In this document: one piece after another, positions 56,318 to 64,000 of the stretch
Numbering within the stretch: position 1 is the first letter of the stretch
Layout: each line of letters starts with the position of its first letter
Source: Sandaracinaceae bacterium
GTDB taxonomy: Bacteria > Myxococcota_A > Polyangia > Polyangiales > Sandaracinaceae
DNA length: 64,000 nucleotides
NCBI GenBank assembly: GCA_020633195.1
Contig: JACKEC010000037.1
Location: 12,359 to 76,358, forward strand
Direction: 5' to 3'
Program-made: the position numbers and the translations under genes
Notes under the pieces: generated by a model
Told to the model about the DNA's origin: nothing
The model's database searches: none
What the model saw: only the letters and a program-made list of their open reading frames with translations

Positions 56318-57748
56318 TCAACGAGGTTTACGATGTTGGCTTCTTGAGGTCCCGCGGGACTTCGTGCCGCTGGCGCGCGTCGCCTTGGTCTTCGCGGCCT
56401 TGGTGTTGGCGGTCTTGGTCTTCGCGGCCTTGGTCTTCGCGGTCTTGGTCTTCGCGGTCTTGGTCTTCGCGGCCTTGGTCTTCGCGGCCTTGGTGTTGGC
56501 GGTCTTGGTCTTCGCGGTCTTGGTCTTCGCGGTCTTGGTCTTCGCGGTCTTGGTCTTCGCGGTCTTGGTCTTCGCGGTCTTGGTCTTCGCGGCCTTGGTC
56601 TTCGCGGCCTTGGTCTTCGCGGTCTTGGTCTTCGCGGCCTTCTTGGAGGTCTCCTTCCTGCGCCGCTTGTCCTCATCTCGCTCGCGTTGTGTGACGGTCG
56701 CTCGGAGGCGTTTCACGAGCCCCTCGCCGATCCTCTTCTTGCCCTCCGCGTCCTCCGTGTAGGCGTGGCGCCATTCGCGCTTCTCGCCGTCTAGCAGCAG
56801 CTTTTCGCTCGAGATCTCGACGCAGAGGAGCTCGGCAGCCAGCCGTCGGCCAAGACGCGTGGAGCGCCGTGGAGGAGCGGCGTCGAGGATCTCCGTCAGC
56901 GCTTTGAATACCGCGAACTTCGAGCCGCGAGTCGACGACGGCTTCACCGCGTAGGTCCACGGCTGGAGCCTCTTGAGCTGGTCCCTGGTCCACTCCCGGA
57001 GGCGCTTGGCCGCCTCGATTCGAGTTTGCTCGTCCACCGGAAGGCACAGCGTCGACGTCATCACCCGCTCGACGGCCGCCAGTAGACGACTGGCGATCCA
57101 GAGTTGGTCCGGTTCCGCGGGCGTCGGCTTGACGTTGACGACACGGCCAATCACGGTCTTACGAGCCCACCGGATTAGATCCTTGTCGGCCAGCGACGCG
57201 TCGTCCGGAAGTGTCACCAGCAACACGCGACGAAGCGAGTGAAGGCACTCGAGGAAACCGGAGTCGGGGAGTCCCGTCGTATCTAGGACCCGGTGACTGA
57301 CGACCGCTACCTCCTTGCGATCCGGCGGGACTCGGATGGGGACGGGCTTGGGCTCCGGCAAGGGAAGCACGTTCAATGGCCCCTCGAAGTTATCGGCCTC
57401 CACGACGTCGCCCGGCTCGAACTCGGGCAGGGGCTCCGGCACCTCTAGCTCGAACGTCGCGTGGAGGGCCGCGCTTCTCTCCTCGTCGCCCATGCTCACG
57501 TTCTCGAGCACCTGGCTGATGGTCTTGTCGATCAAGTGGTCTGGGTCCTTGTCGAGGATGGCCATCCTCTTCGCGAGCGCCTCCATCAGCTCATCGCCCA
57601 ACGCGACGCTCACCCTCCGTCCGCGTCGCTCGTCGTCGGGCTGGCCCAGAAGCGCTTGCAGCACGGGCCTCATCTCCTCCAGACGTGCGCGCATCTCTCG
57701 CTCCTCCTCGAGTCCCCCCGGCTTCTCGAAGACCAACGGCATCGTCAT
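56318..57748 (-). CDS. Unknown protein with 17-fold Lys-Thr-Lys-Ala tail
   Basis: A 476-residue protein from ATG 57748 (GGGGGTGGG just upstream). The first 370 residues are soluble and not recognised: a coiled segment (REMRARLEEMRPVLQALL), an acidic Pro-rich stretch (LEVPEPLPEFEPGD), then a mixed domain. Residues about 371-455 are 17 copies of a five-residue unit AKTK[TA], two of them with Asn in place of Lys. Such tails resemble histone H1 or bacterial H1-like proteins and should bind DNA or RNA. It lies between the backbone operon and an XRE regulator, all on one strand. Confidence 0.75.
   Translation of the reverse strand: MTMPLVFEKPGGLEEEREMRARLEEMRPVLQALLGQPDDERRGRRVSVALGDELMEALAKRMAILDKDPDHLIDKTISQVLENVSMGDEERSAALHATFELEVPEPLPEFEPGDVVEADNFEGPLNVLPLPEPKPVPIRVPPDRKEVAVVSHRVLDTTGLPDSGFLECLHSLRRVLLVTLPDDASLADKDLIRWARKTVIGRVVNVKPTPAEPDQLWIASRLLAAVERVMTSTLCLPVDEQTRIEAAKRLREWTRDQLKRLQPWTYAVKPSSTRGSKFAVFKALTEILDAAPPRRSTRLGRRLAAELLCVEISSEKLLLDGEKREWRHAYTEDAEGKKRIGEGLVKRLRATVTQRERDEDKRRRKETSKKAAKTKTAKTKAAKTKAAKTKTAKTKTAKTKTAKTKTAKTKTAKTKTANTKAAKTKAAKTKTAKTKTAKTKAAKTKTANTKAAKTKATRASGTKSRGTSRSQHRKPR
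56384..56638. repeat. 15-base tandem repeat encoding the Lys/Ala tail
   Basis: Seventeen nearly identical 15-base units (forward-strand form CTTGGTCTTCGCGGT, varying to CTTGGTCTTCGCGGC and CTTGGTGTTGGCGGT) in direct array without spacers. Most differences are single-base and keep the frame, so the array is coding and probably changes length by slippage. Confidence 0.9.
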
Positions 57749-57821
57749 CCCACCCCCGTGGACAGTTCGGCCAGTTGCCTGGCTCCTACCTAGGGCCCCG
57801 CCCCGAATCGGGGAGAGTGCG

Positions 57822-58130
57822 TCATCCCCTCGTCTTCCGCGGTCGTCCCGGCGGCCGCGGGTTCGTCGACAGCGCGGGCCGGAAGAACTCCTCGATGTCC
57901 ACGGCGAGCACGCGACCGAGGTCGGTGAGGAGCCGGAGGCTGGGCGCCCCCTCCGCGGTCTCGAGCCGCTGCAGGTGACGCACGCCGATCCCGACCGCCT
58001 CGGCCACGTCCTCCTGAGTCCGACCGGCGGCGTCGCGCACGCGACGGAGATTCGCCGCCACGCGCGCCACCACCTCCTCGAGGGAGGGCGGCGTCGACCT
58101 CTGAGCGGCCCCTCGCCCGGCGCGTGGCAC
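57822..58130 (-). CDS. XRE-family transcriptional regulator
   Basis: A 102-residue protein from GTG 58130. An XRE helix-turn-helix fills residues about 23-80 (NLRRVRDAAGRTQEDVAEAV in part, then GVRHLQRLE), ending with LAVDIEEFF as in many small element repressors. The C-terminus is Pro/Arg-rich. It lies 73 bases before the Lys/Ala-tail gene and is divergent from the following lipoprotein gene, so it may control either. Confidence 0.88.
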   Translation of the reverse strand: MPRAGRGAAQRSTPPSLEEVVARVAANLRRVRDAAGRTQEDVAEAVGIGVRHLQRLETAEGAPSLRLLTDLGRVLAVDIEEFFRPALSTNPRPPGRPRKTRG

Positions 58131-58209
58131 GACGACAAGCGTCGCCGCCAGGGGTTGGCACTAACACGCTGTGACACAGCGGGTTATCATTCGGCGCGGA
58201 GGTCGCCGA

Positions 58210-59211
58210 ATGCGTCGCTCGAATCAGCTTTGGATGGTCGTTCTGGGGGGCGTGCTCCTCGTGTCGGGCTGCGACGGGGGCACGAGTTCGTGCACGCCCG
58301 GAGGGACGCAGAGCTGTCTCTGTCCAGCGGGTGGCGGCGGCGTTCAGACATGCGGCGGGGACGGCACCTGGGGCGCGTGCACCGGATGTCCGTCTGGTGG
58401 CGGCGACGGCGGCGTCGTCTGCGGACCCGGTACCTGCGCGGGCTGCTGCTTCGGCGAGACTTGCCTCGACGGCCTGACCGCTGGCGCCTGCGGTGCGAGC
58501 GGCGGGATCTGCGATGTGTGTGGGAGCTCCGAGATGTGCGCGGGGGGCGCGTGCGTGCCCGTCGGAGCGAGCTGTCCCGACCCCGCCGGATGTCCGACGG
58601 GGTGCTGCGCGGGCACGACCTGCATGCCGGGCAACACGGCGAGCGCCTGCGGCTCCGGCGGCGGCTCCTGTCTCACGTGCGGCGGCGGCGAGGCCTGCTC
58701 CGGAGGCACCTGTCGAGCTGCCGGGTGCTCGGTCCGGAACACAGGGCTCGCCATCGAGGACACCTGTACCGGCGAGAACATCTGCAACTGCGGGAGCGCG
58801 GTGTTCTGTGAGGGCACGGGGAGCTGTGTCCCGGCCTTCGGTCGGATCTACCGAATCGGGGTCAGCCAGGTCTCGCTGCCGGACCGCAGGCCCGACGGCA
58901 TGTGCTGGGACGCCGCTTGCGGGGCGCCGGATCCCTTCGTGACCGTCACGGTGGACTCGACGGCCGTCGGTACGACTATGGCCGGAACCGACCTCTTCGA
59001 TGTGACGTGGGACCCGATCGCGGTCTTCGAGGCCACGATTCTCGCGGGCAGCGGGGTGCGGCTGGACGTGTTTGATGAGGACCTGACGACCAACGATGGC
59101 GCTTTCGCGTGCGTGCACGATCCGATTACGGCGGAACGCCTGCGCTCGCGCGATTTGAGCTGCTCCGGCGCGCTCGGGTCGCTGTCGGCCGTCATCGTCT
59201 TCGTACCCTGA
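58210..59211 (+). CDS. Cys-rich lipoprotein with C2-like domain
   Basis: A 333-residue lipoprotein from ATG 58210 (lipobox LVSGC). About 180 residues of Gly/Cys-rich sequence follow, with repeated CGxxG/CC motifs (GCCFGETCLDG; GCCAGTTCMPG; CGGGEACSGG) like the knotted linkers of myxobacterial surface proteins. The final 125 residues resemble a calcium-binding C2 domain (DPFVTVTVDST, DVTWDPI, GVRLDVFDEDLTTND). Starting at 58210 gives the right signal peptide; the frame is open 13 codons further upstream. A surface protein in an otherwise element-like region. Confidence 0.75.
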   Translation: MRRSNQLWMVVLGGVLLVSGCDGGTSSCTPGGTQSCLCPAGGGGVQTCGGDGTWGACTGCPSGGGDGGVVCGPGTCAGCCFGETCLDGLTAGACGASGGICDVCGSSEMCAGGACVPVGASCPDPAGCPTGCCAGTTCMPGNTASACGSGGGSCLTCGGGEACSGGTCRAAGCSVRNTGLAIEDTCTGENICNCGSAVFCEGTGSCVPAFGRIYRIGVSQVSLPDRRPDGMCWDAACGAPDPFVTVTVDSTAVGTTMAGTDLFDVTWDPIAVFEATILAGSGVRLDVFDEDLTTNDGAFACVHDPITAERLRSRDLSCSGALGSLSAVIVFVP

Positions 59212-59333
59212 CCAGCCGCCGTCGTGCCGCGGGTCGCCGCAGGAGCCGCCCGTGGCGCGTCGCATCGGGAGCAGCAATCAAGGGAACCTCGTCTTCTGAA
59301 GGCTGCGCGACCGATCCGTCGGTGACCTTCGCC

Positions 59334-61559
59334 TCAGTCGTCGTCGTAGCTCGCCTCATCCTCCTCGCGCGCCGCGACGGCGGCGCCCGCGACGTAGTTC
59401 CTGCCGAGTGGATCGGGCCCGAGCAGCGGCGAGGCGGCGTACCGGACCCGGACGTAGAGCCCTTCGCCCTGGTAGGTCAGGCCGATCGGGAGCATGCCGC
59501 CGATGGCGACGTTGTCCGTGTCCGAGCTCGCAGACGAGTGCCAGACGAAGCGAGTGAGCTCCCAGCGGGCATCCGAGAGCGCGCCTCCGCGCGGGTAGTA
59601 GGTGAGGTCGACGTCGACCATCGCCGGCGAAGGCTCGCGGAGGTGCTCGACGTCGTAGACCTCGAGCTCGGCGATGAATCCGGTTGCTCCGATCCGAACG
59701 AGCCACCCGCCGCCTGGCAGCGGGTGTGTCGCCCGCGCCGCCAGTCCTTCACGAAGGGTCCAGCTCGACACGGCGACGAGTCGGTCGGCCTGTGTCCAAA
59801 TCTCCGCCGGGACAGGCACCGGGCTTTCCCGGCGGTGCTTGTCCAGCGCGGCGCCGCAGGGAACGCTGCTCAGCCGGGGTGTCGTCGTGTCCCGCTCGGC
59901 GTACCGCGCGGTCGCGCCTGGCGGAACGAGCCCCGAGGACATCTCGTACAGCTCGAGCCAGCGCTCGGCATCCTTCGCGGTGTCGGGATCCGTCGTGATG
60001 GCGATCTCGGGGTTCCTCCATTGATCGAGGGGTACGTCTGCGAGCGGCGTGCGGGCGACGACGACGGGAGCGCCGCCGTCGCGGCTCAGCACGAGGTGGC
60101 CGAAGGGCGGCACCTCGAGGGAGAGCTCCAGCTTCGAAGCGTCCGGCCGCGCGATCCCGACGTGGTAGTCCTGCCGAGGCCGCTCACCCCGGATCTGGAG
60201 GGTGGCTCGCAACACCGCCGAAGCGGGCGGGCTCTCGAGGATCCGGAGCAGGCGTGCTTGCCAATCGACGCCGGCCGAACGAGTGAGCGGCTTCTGCACG
60301 AGAAGCCCCGCGTGGTGAAGCGTCGCCCGGGCGTGCAGGAGTTCGCGGACGCTGAACCCCTCGGCGCACAGGCCCACGAGGGTCGACGCCATGAACGGGT
60401 CCCCGAGCCAGTCGACCTCGGTCCGTTCGGCGACGGCCTCCCGAAGTCGGACGAGCGCCGGCTCGGCGTGCTCGACGGTGTGCCGAACCACACGAACGAA
60501 CCGACCACCGTCGACCGTCCCATCGAAGTTCACGAGGTGGAGCTCGTCGTCGACGAGGAGCGCGGCGTTCTCCACCGGTCGGCGCCGGGCACGCTCGAGG
60601 AGGGCGTCGAGATCCCCCGACCGGCCGCAATCGAGCGCCCCGAGCTGCCCGGCGAGACGCGCGCGGTCGGCCTCGATGCACTCGGCCCGCGTCGCCGCCG
60701 CGCGCACCCCGAGCGCCTGCGCCAGGCCCAGACGCTCCTCGGGATGGCGGAGCGCCTCATGCTCGTTCGGTGTCGCCTGCCGCCCCTCGGTCCCGGTCCC
60801 CGTCTCGAGCTCTTCGAGAAGGCGTCGGAGCTCGATCGGGTCCTTCGGGACGAGGTGCGATGCGCCGTAGGCTCGCGGCTGGATCCCGAGCTCGTCCAGG
60901 TACGCCATCGGCTCAGGCCGGACCGCGTTCAGGCGCGCCTCGTCCATCGCGGGCTCCATCCGGAAGCCGCCGGCCGGCGGCGCCACGACCGCGATCCACC
61001 GGCTCCACGGGTCGACGCGCCTCGCCGACACGACCAGCGCGTCGTCGCCCGCGTAACGTCGGACCTCCTCCGGGGCAGCATCGGGGCTCTCGACCTTCAC
61101 CAGACGCGCGAGGTCGTCGAAGCTCCGGGGCAGCAGCTCGTGTTGCTCGGGCGTGAGGATGACCACCGCCGGCTTTGGGCCCCGCTCGAGGATGGCCTGC
61201 TGGAGGGGCTTGGCCCACCGCTCGGGCTTGGTGGGCCAGTCCGTGATGTCCACGACGAGACGAGGCGCACCGTCGTCCGCGAGGGCCGCGTCCACGCAGG
61301 ACAAGACCTGCCGCCGCTGTTCGTCATCCGCGCCGGCCAGACTCAGGAGCGCCTCCCCGCGCTCTCGATCTTGGCCGAAGAAGTAGTTCACGCCGGCCGG
61401 CTTCGCGTTGACGAGGTTGCTGAGACGTGACTCCAGGGTCGTGCGCTTCGCCTTCAACTGGTCCTGAAGGTCGGCCAGGAGCTCCTGTGTTCGGTCCCCG
61501 ATCAGCTCCTTCATGAGGGTAGCGATCTCGGCCAGGGTGCGGTCCTTGTCTTGATTCAC
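59334..61559 (-). CDS. Unknown 741-residue protein
   Basis: GTG 61559 has a perfect GGAGGA six bases upstream and opens a frame of 741 residues. The N-terminus is a coiled segment (TLAEIATLMKELIGDRTQEL in part), followed by an alpha/beta block (LVVDITDWPTK, AVVILTPEQH) and a long mixed region; the last 200 residues look beta-rich (WLVRIGATGFIAELEVYD, GLYVRVRYA). It ends with a Glu/Asp tail. No signal peptide or membrane helix. I recognise no family. It lies downstream of the 271-residue gene on the same strand and near a large helicase, so it may be part of a defence-type module; that is inference. Confidence 0.75.
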   Translation of the reverse strand: MNQDKDRTLAEIATLMKELIGDRTQELLADLQDQLKAKRTTLESRLSNLVNAKPAGVNYFFGQDRERGEALLSLAGADDEQRRQVLSCVDAALADDGAPRLVVDITDWPTKPERWAKPLQQAILERGPKPAVVILTPEQHELLPRSFDDLARLVKVESPDAAPEEVRRYAGDDALVVSARRVDPWSRWIAVVAPPAGGFRMEPAMDEARLNAVRPEPMAYLDELGIQPRAYGASHLVPKDPIELRRLLEELETGTGTEGRQATPNEHEALRHPEERLGLAQALGVRAAATRAECIEADRARLAGQLGALDCGRSGDLDALLERARRRPVENAALLVDDELHLVNFDGTVDGGRFVRVVRHTVEHAEPALVRLREAVAERTEVDWLGDPFMASTLVGLCAEGFSVRELLHARATLHHAGLLVQKPLTRSAGVDWQARLLRILESPPASAVLRATLQIRGERPRQDYHVGIARPDASKLELSLEVPPFGHLVLSRDGGAPVVVARTPLADVPLDQWRNPEIAITTDPDTAKDAERWLELYEMSSGLVPPGATARYAERDTTTPRLSSVPCGAALDKHRRESPVPVPAEIWTQADRLVAVSSWTLREGLAARATHPLPGGGWLVRIGATGFIAELEVYDVEHLREPSPAMVDVDLTYYPRGGALSDARWELTRFVWHSSASSDTDNVAIGGMLPIGLTYQGEGLYVRVRYAASPLLGPDPLGRNYVAGAAVAAREEDEASYDDD

Positions 61560-61618
61560 GGCGATTCCTCCTGGCACCGAGGTACGGCCTGGCGGGGGCC
61601 GTGCCGAGCAGATTCACA

Positions 61619-61679
61619 TGCATTGCAAGCGTTCTTGCACGAGCGGCTGCAACCCGAGAACGTTGCAGGTCGGCCTGCA
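61619..61679. promoter_or_regulatory. Cluster of TGCA motifs, candidate operator
   Basis: The palindrome TGCA occurs at 61619, 61624, 61636, 61648, 61664 and 61676, with centres mostly 12 bases apart, in a 61-base stretch with no gene. Bases 61625-61638 are also an exact GCAA-N6-TTGC palindrome. It lies upstream of the 741-residue gene, so it is a likely control region for it. The binding protein is unknown. Confidence 0.55.
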
Positions 61680-61707
61680 AGTCCAGCAAGACTGGCGTTC
61701 GCGCTGG

Positions 61708-62523
61708 CTACCCACCCTCCATCATCGTCTCGACATGCCGGACGACGGGGCCGAGGCGCCGGCCCGCCTTCTGATAGAGCGGCATGAGCTCGGTGTCGGA
61801 GCCCCGGTTCGGGAGACAGGCGTGGCCTCGCTTCGCGTCGAGGATGACGCTCCCGTTGGGGAGGGCCTCGGCGAGCGGCACGGGGTGCTCCGTCCACCCG
61901 TGGACGGCCCAGACCTCCCCGGCTACGACGGCCTGGGAGACCCAATCGTTCGCGTCGAGGCGGGCGGTCTCTCCGGCGAGCCAAGGTAGCGCACGCGCCC
62001 ACTCAGCGATCTGAGCGCCCAGCGCGCTGGTGTCGTACCAGCCGCTGCTCGCGCGGACCTGCTCGCGCGCGAGCGCCTTGCGCTCGAGGAGGGCGGCGAG
62101 GACGCGGTACGTCAGAACGCGCGGCGTCGCCGATGGCGTCTTGGCGACGGGGAAACCGAGGGCGGCCTGGATGTCATCGACGACGAATTTCGGATCCGCG
62201 CTCTCGAGCCAGCGGCTGACGTGGTCCTCGTGCCCCCAATCGAGCGCCGACGCGGCCGCCGGAACGAACGGGCGATGGATCACGACCCTTGGCTCGGAGC
62301 CGAGCAGGAAGGCGACGCTGGCCGCGTCGTCCTCTCCGACCCTGGAGCAGAGCTGAAGCATCCCGGTCGGGGACAGGCCCGGGTGAAGGTGGACGAGCCG
62401 AAACGACTCGCGGTGGTGGTGCCGGCGGAGGAGCTCCGCGACAATTCTCCACGCGACCGCGGAGGTGACGCCGAAGCGGTAGGCGGGGACGCGCGGCTCG
62501 CGAGGCGGAGGCTCGGATGTCAT
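61708..62523 (-). CDS. Unknown 271-residue protein, weakly chaperone-like N-terminus
   Basis: ATG 62523 starts a 271-residue protein. The opening AWRIVAELLRRHH followed by LVHLHPG resembles the 'T3SS and YbjN peptide-binding chaperone' (TY-Chap) domain seen in actinobacteria; that similarity is from memory and weak. The remaining 200 residues are not recognised. It is divergent from the DUF429 gene, with about 160 bases between starts, and lies upstream of the 741-residue gene. Confidence 0.65.
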   Translation of the reverse strand: MTSEPPPREPRVPAYRFGVTSAVAWRIVAELLRRHHHRESFRLVHLHPGLSPTGMLQLCSRVGEDDAASVAFLLGSEPRVVIHRPFVPAAASALDWGHEDHVSRWLESADPKFVVDDIQAALGFPVAKTPSATPRVLTYRVLAALLERKALAREQVRASSGWYDTSALGAQIAEWARALPWLAGETARLDANDWVSQAVVAGEVWAVHGWTEHPVPLAEALPNGSVILDAKRGHACLPNRGSDTELMPLYQKAGRRLGPVVRHVETMMEGG

Positions 62524-62684
62524 CTCGGTTCCTTCCGGGTGACCGATGTCGGCGAGGTGAGCTCGTGTACGTCGTACCAGAGGGCAGCCTTCCGCGGGGA
62601 GCCAGCGGTCCGTTTGCGGCTGATTGAGCACGTGCGAACTGCGTGCGGCGCTGGACCAGACTCGGGCGTTTCGCGCACGCTAGT

Positions 62685-63443
62685 ATGGCGGAGATGACTC
62701 GCGTGATAGGGATTGACTGGGCGACCAGCGAAGGAGGCAGGGCTCTCGTCGAGCTGGCGGTCACCGGCGATGGTCTCCGGGTCGTCGCGGTCAGGTCTGC
62801 CGTGGCCGACACCGAGCCAGCTCGGCTCGTTGCGGAGAAGGACGTTCGCGCGATCGCCCTGGACATCCCTTTCGGTTGGCCCAGGGGCTTCGCGAAGTTC
62901 ATGGCAGCGCAAACGAAGGCGTGGTCCGAGCCGCCCGAGTGGGAGGATTTCCGATATCGGTGCACCGAACGTGTGGTGCAGATCCACAAGACGCCGCTCT
63001 CGGTCGCCGCGGACAAGTTCGCGATGGGGGCCTGGGCTTGGGCGAGGATCGTGCACAAGGACGGCCTTGATCGCTGGGTAGACCTCGGAACGAGCGATCC
63101 GTCGCCGAGCCCTTCCATCATAGAGGTGTACCCGGCCGCCTCCGCCATCGCTCTCGTGGAAAGGGAGAAGCCGGGCGCGCAGGTGCTGGCTCTCCTCGTC
63201 GACCGTTTCGAGTTGGACGTCGATGGCCATCAGGAGGCCCTGCTGCGGCGTCGCGACGAGCTCGACGCGCTGCTTGCCGCGATGACGGCGGCCATCCACC
63301 TCGGCCACGTTCGCGGATCGCTGCTCCGCGACAAGGCCGGGAATGCCTGGGACGTGAGGCGGCCCAAGACCCCAGAAGAGCGCACCGCAGCAAGCGCGGA
63401 GGGCTGGATCTTCTTCCCGGAGCGCCCTGAGAGTTCCTCGTAG
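62685..63443 (+). CDS. DUF429 domain protein
   Basis: A 252-residue protein of the DUF429 family, an RNase-H-like fold predicted to be a nuclease. The conserved blocks are clear: VIGIDWAT, ALDIPFGWP, FRYRCTER, IEVYPAAS, DELDALLAA and EGWIFFP; the Asp residues in the first two and in DELDALLAA are the expected acidic cluster. ATG 62685 or ATG 62694 could be the start. It reads toward the helicase, 85 bases before its start. DUF429 genes occur both alone and near mobile-element or defence genes. Confidence 0.85.
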   Translation: MAEMTRVIGIDWATSEGGRALVELAVTGDGLRVVAVRSAVADTEPARLVAEKDVRAIALDIPFGWPRGFAKFMAAQTKAWSEPPEWEDFRYRCTERVVQIHKTPLSVAADKFAMGAWAWARIVHKDGLDRWVDLGTSDPSPSPSIIEVYPAASAIALVEREKPGAQVLALLVDRFELDVDGHQEALLRRRDELDALLAAMTAAIHLGHVRGSLLRDKAGNAWDVRRPKTPEERTAASAEGWIFFPERPESSS

Positions 63444-63528
63444 ATCGCGCTCAGTCTGGCGAACGACCAACCCGATCTCCCCCTCTCGTTCATGGCATCC
63501 TCGCCGTCCACTGGAGAGGCCTGAGGGG

Positions 63529-64000
63529 ATGGACGTCTTCGCGCTGCGCGACCACGTCGTCGAGGACTACGCGTCCTACGTCGAGAGCTTCATCGAGATC
63601 CGCGACGAGCGGATCCGCGCGTTCGTCACCGAGCAGATGCGGCGGGGCGCGCTCTGGCCCGATCCGCTCGTGCAGCTCAATCCCTCGTTCGCGCCGGGCG
63701 AGCCGATGCAGGAGCTCGTCGACGAGAAGATCCTCCACGCGGAGTGCCTGAAGATCTTCGCGAAGAAGAAGGACGGGAAGGTGGGCGCGCCCTTCCAGCT
63801 CCACCGGCATCAGGTGGAAGCGATCCGCGCGGCGCGGTCCGGCGAGAGCTACGTGCTCACGACGGGCACGGGGTCGGGGAAGAGCCTCGCCTACATGGTG
63901 CCCATCGTGGACCACGTCCTACGCAACGGGAGCGGGCGCGGGACGCAGGCCATCGTCGTCTACCCGATGAACGCGCTGGCTAACAGCCAGCTCGGGGAGC
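63529..64000 (+). CDS. Large DEAD/DEAH-box helicase, N-terminal part (cut by window edge)
   Basis: ATG 63529, with GGAGAGG nine bases upstream, opens a frame that stays open to the last base (157 codons seen). The protein begins with MDVFALRDHVVEDY and FIEIRDERIRAF, then WPDPLVQLNP, the Q-motif-like LHRHQVEAI, Walker A TTGTGSGKS and motif Ia VVYPMNALANSQ. This N-terminal layout is typical of very large superfamily-2 helicases that also carry a DUF1998 domain near the C-terminus and are often found in phage-defence loci. The rest lies outside the window. Confidence 0.88.
   Translation, partial: MDVFALRDHVVEDYASYVESFIEIRDERIRAFVTEQMRRGALWPDPLVQLNPSFAPGEPMQELVDEKILHAECLKIFAKKKDGKVGAPFQLHRHQVEAIRAARSGESYVLTTGTGSGKSLAYMVPIVDHVLRNGSGRGTQAIVVYPMNALANSQLGE

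Noticed and set aside
56384..56638. Regular repeats that might be mistaken for a CRISPR array
   Set aside because: The 15-base units are directly adjacent without spacers and encode a Lys/Ala tail in frame.
57853..57865. A 13-base match to the tRNA-Asp sequence (51907-51919) as a possible right attachment site
   Set aside because: The match stops inside the T-arm and does not extend to the tRNA 3' end, which a true displaced tRNA end should keep. It lies within the coding end of the XRE gene.

Overview
The window is GC-rich (roughly 70% G+C by eye), densely coding, and looks like a chromosome of a myxobacterium-type organism (Myxococcota, perhaps the Polyangia/Sandaracinus side). Evidence: many lipoproteins whose lipobox Cys is followed by Asp/Ala/Gly-rich linkers, MYXO-CTERM-like C-terminal sorting signals, a MopE-type metal-binding motif lipoprotein, and an adjacent gene pair resembling the MXAN_2561/MXAN_2562 families. 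No intergenic stretch exceeds 300 bases; the longest is the 234-base leader before a giant TPR gene.

Bases 1-12000: the tail of an unknown gene, a stand-alone response-regulator receiver, envelope proteins (lipoprotein, beta-barrel, MYXO-CTERM protein, a PHM-like copper monooxygenase lipoprotein), an M18 aminopeptidase, HMG-CoA lyase, a serine-hydrolase lipoprotein and a His-rich four-helix membrane protein. Bases 12207-24615: one gene for a 3775-residue cytoplasmic TPR protein, followed after 3 bases by a class IV PLP aminotransferase and a 54-residue basic protein.

Bases 24681-39434: more secreted and envelope genes (beta-propeller lipoprotein, membrane-anchored HExxH-type peptidase with a partner, MXAN_2561/2562-like pair, TolC-like protein) mixed with housekeeping genes (plsC-like acyltransferase, truA, asd, mutT-like, sua5/yrdC-like, apaG). 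A GH20 hexosaminidase here carries an internal frameshift. Two tRNA genes (Glu-CUC, Gln-CUG) follow. Bases 39780-51779: an assimilatory sulfite-reductase cluster (DUF2849, cysI, DUF934), a VanW protein, a metal permease fused to an HMA domain with a CsoR repressor and a palindromic operator, coaBC, glyA, trpE, and a lipoprotein resembling peptide-N-glycosidase F.

From base 51862 to the right edge the window appears to be an integrative element inserted at a tRNA-Asp gene. Its backbone reads leftwards toward the tRNA: HTH protein, CHC2/TOPRIM primase-like protein, RecA/DnaB-like ATPase, a 64-residue protein, excisionase and tyrosine integrase. Four consecutive junctions from the primase to the integrase are start/stop overlaps. 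Cargo to the right includes a protein with a 17-fold Lys-Thr-Lys-Ala tail, an XRE regulator, a C2-like lipoprotein, two unrecognised proteins (741 and 271 aa), a DUF429 protein and the start of a large DEAD/DEAH helicase cut by the window edge. The right attachment site was not found. This cargo is the best candidate for an undescribed, possibly defensive, system. A second unusual signal is a bipartite palindrome, GCAA-N6-TTGC, seen seven times and concentrated in the giant TPR gene.
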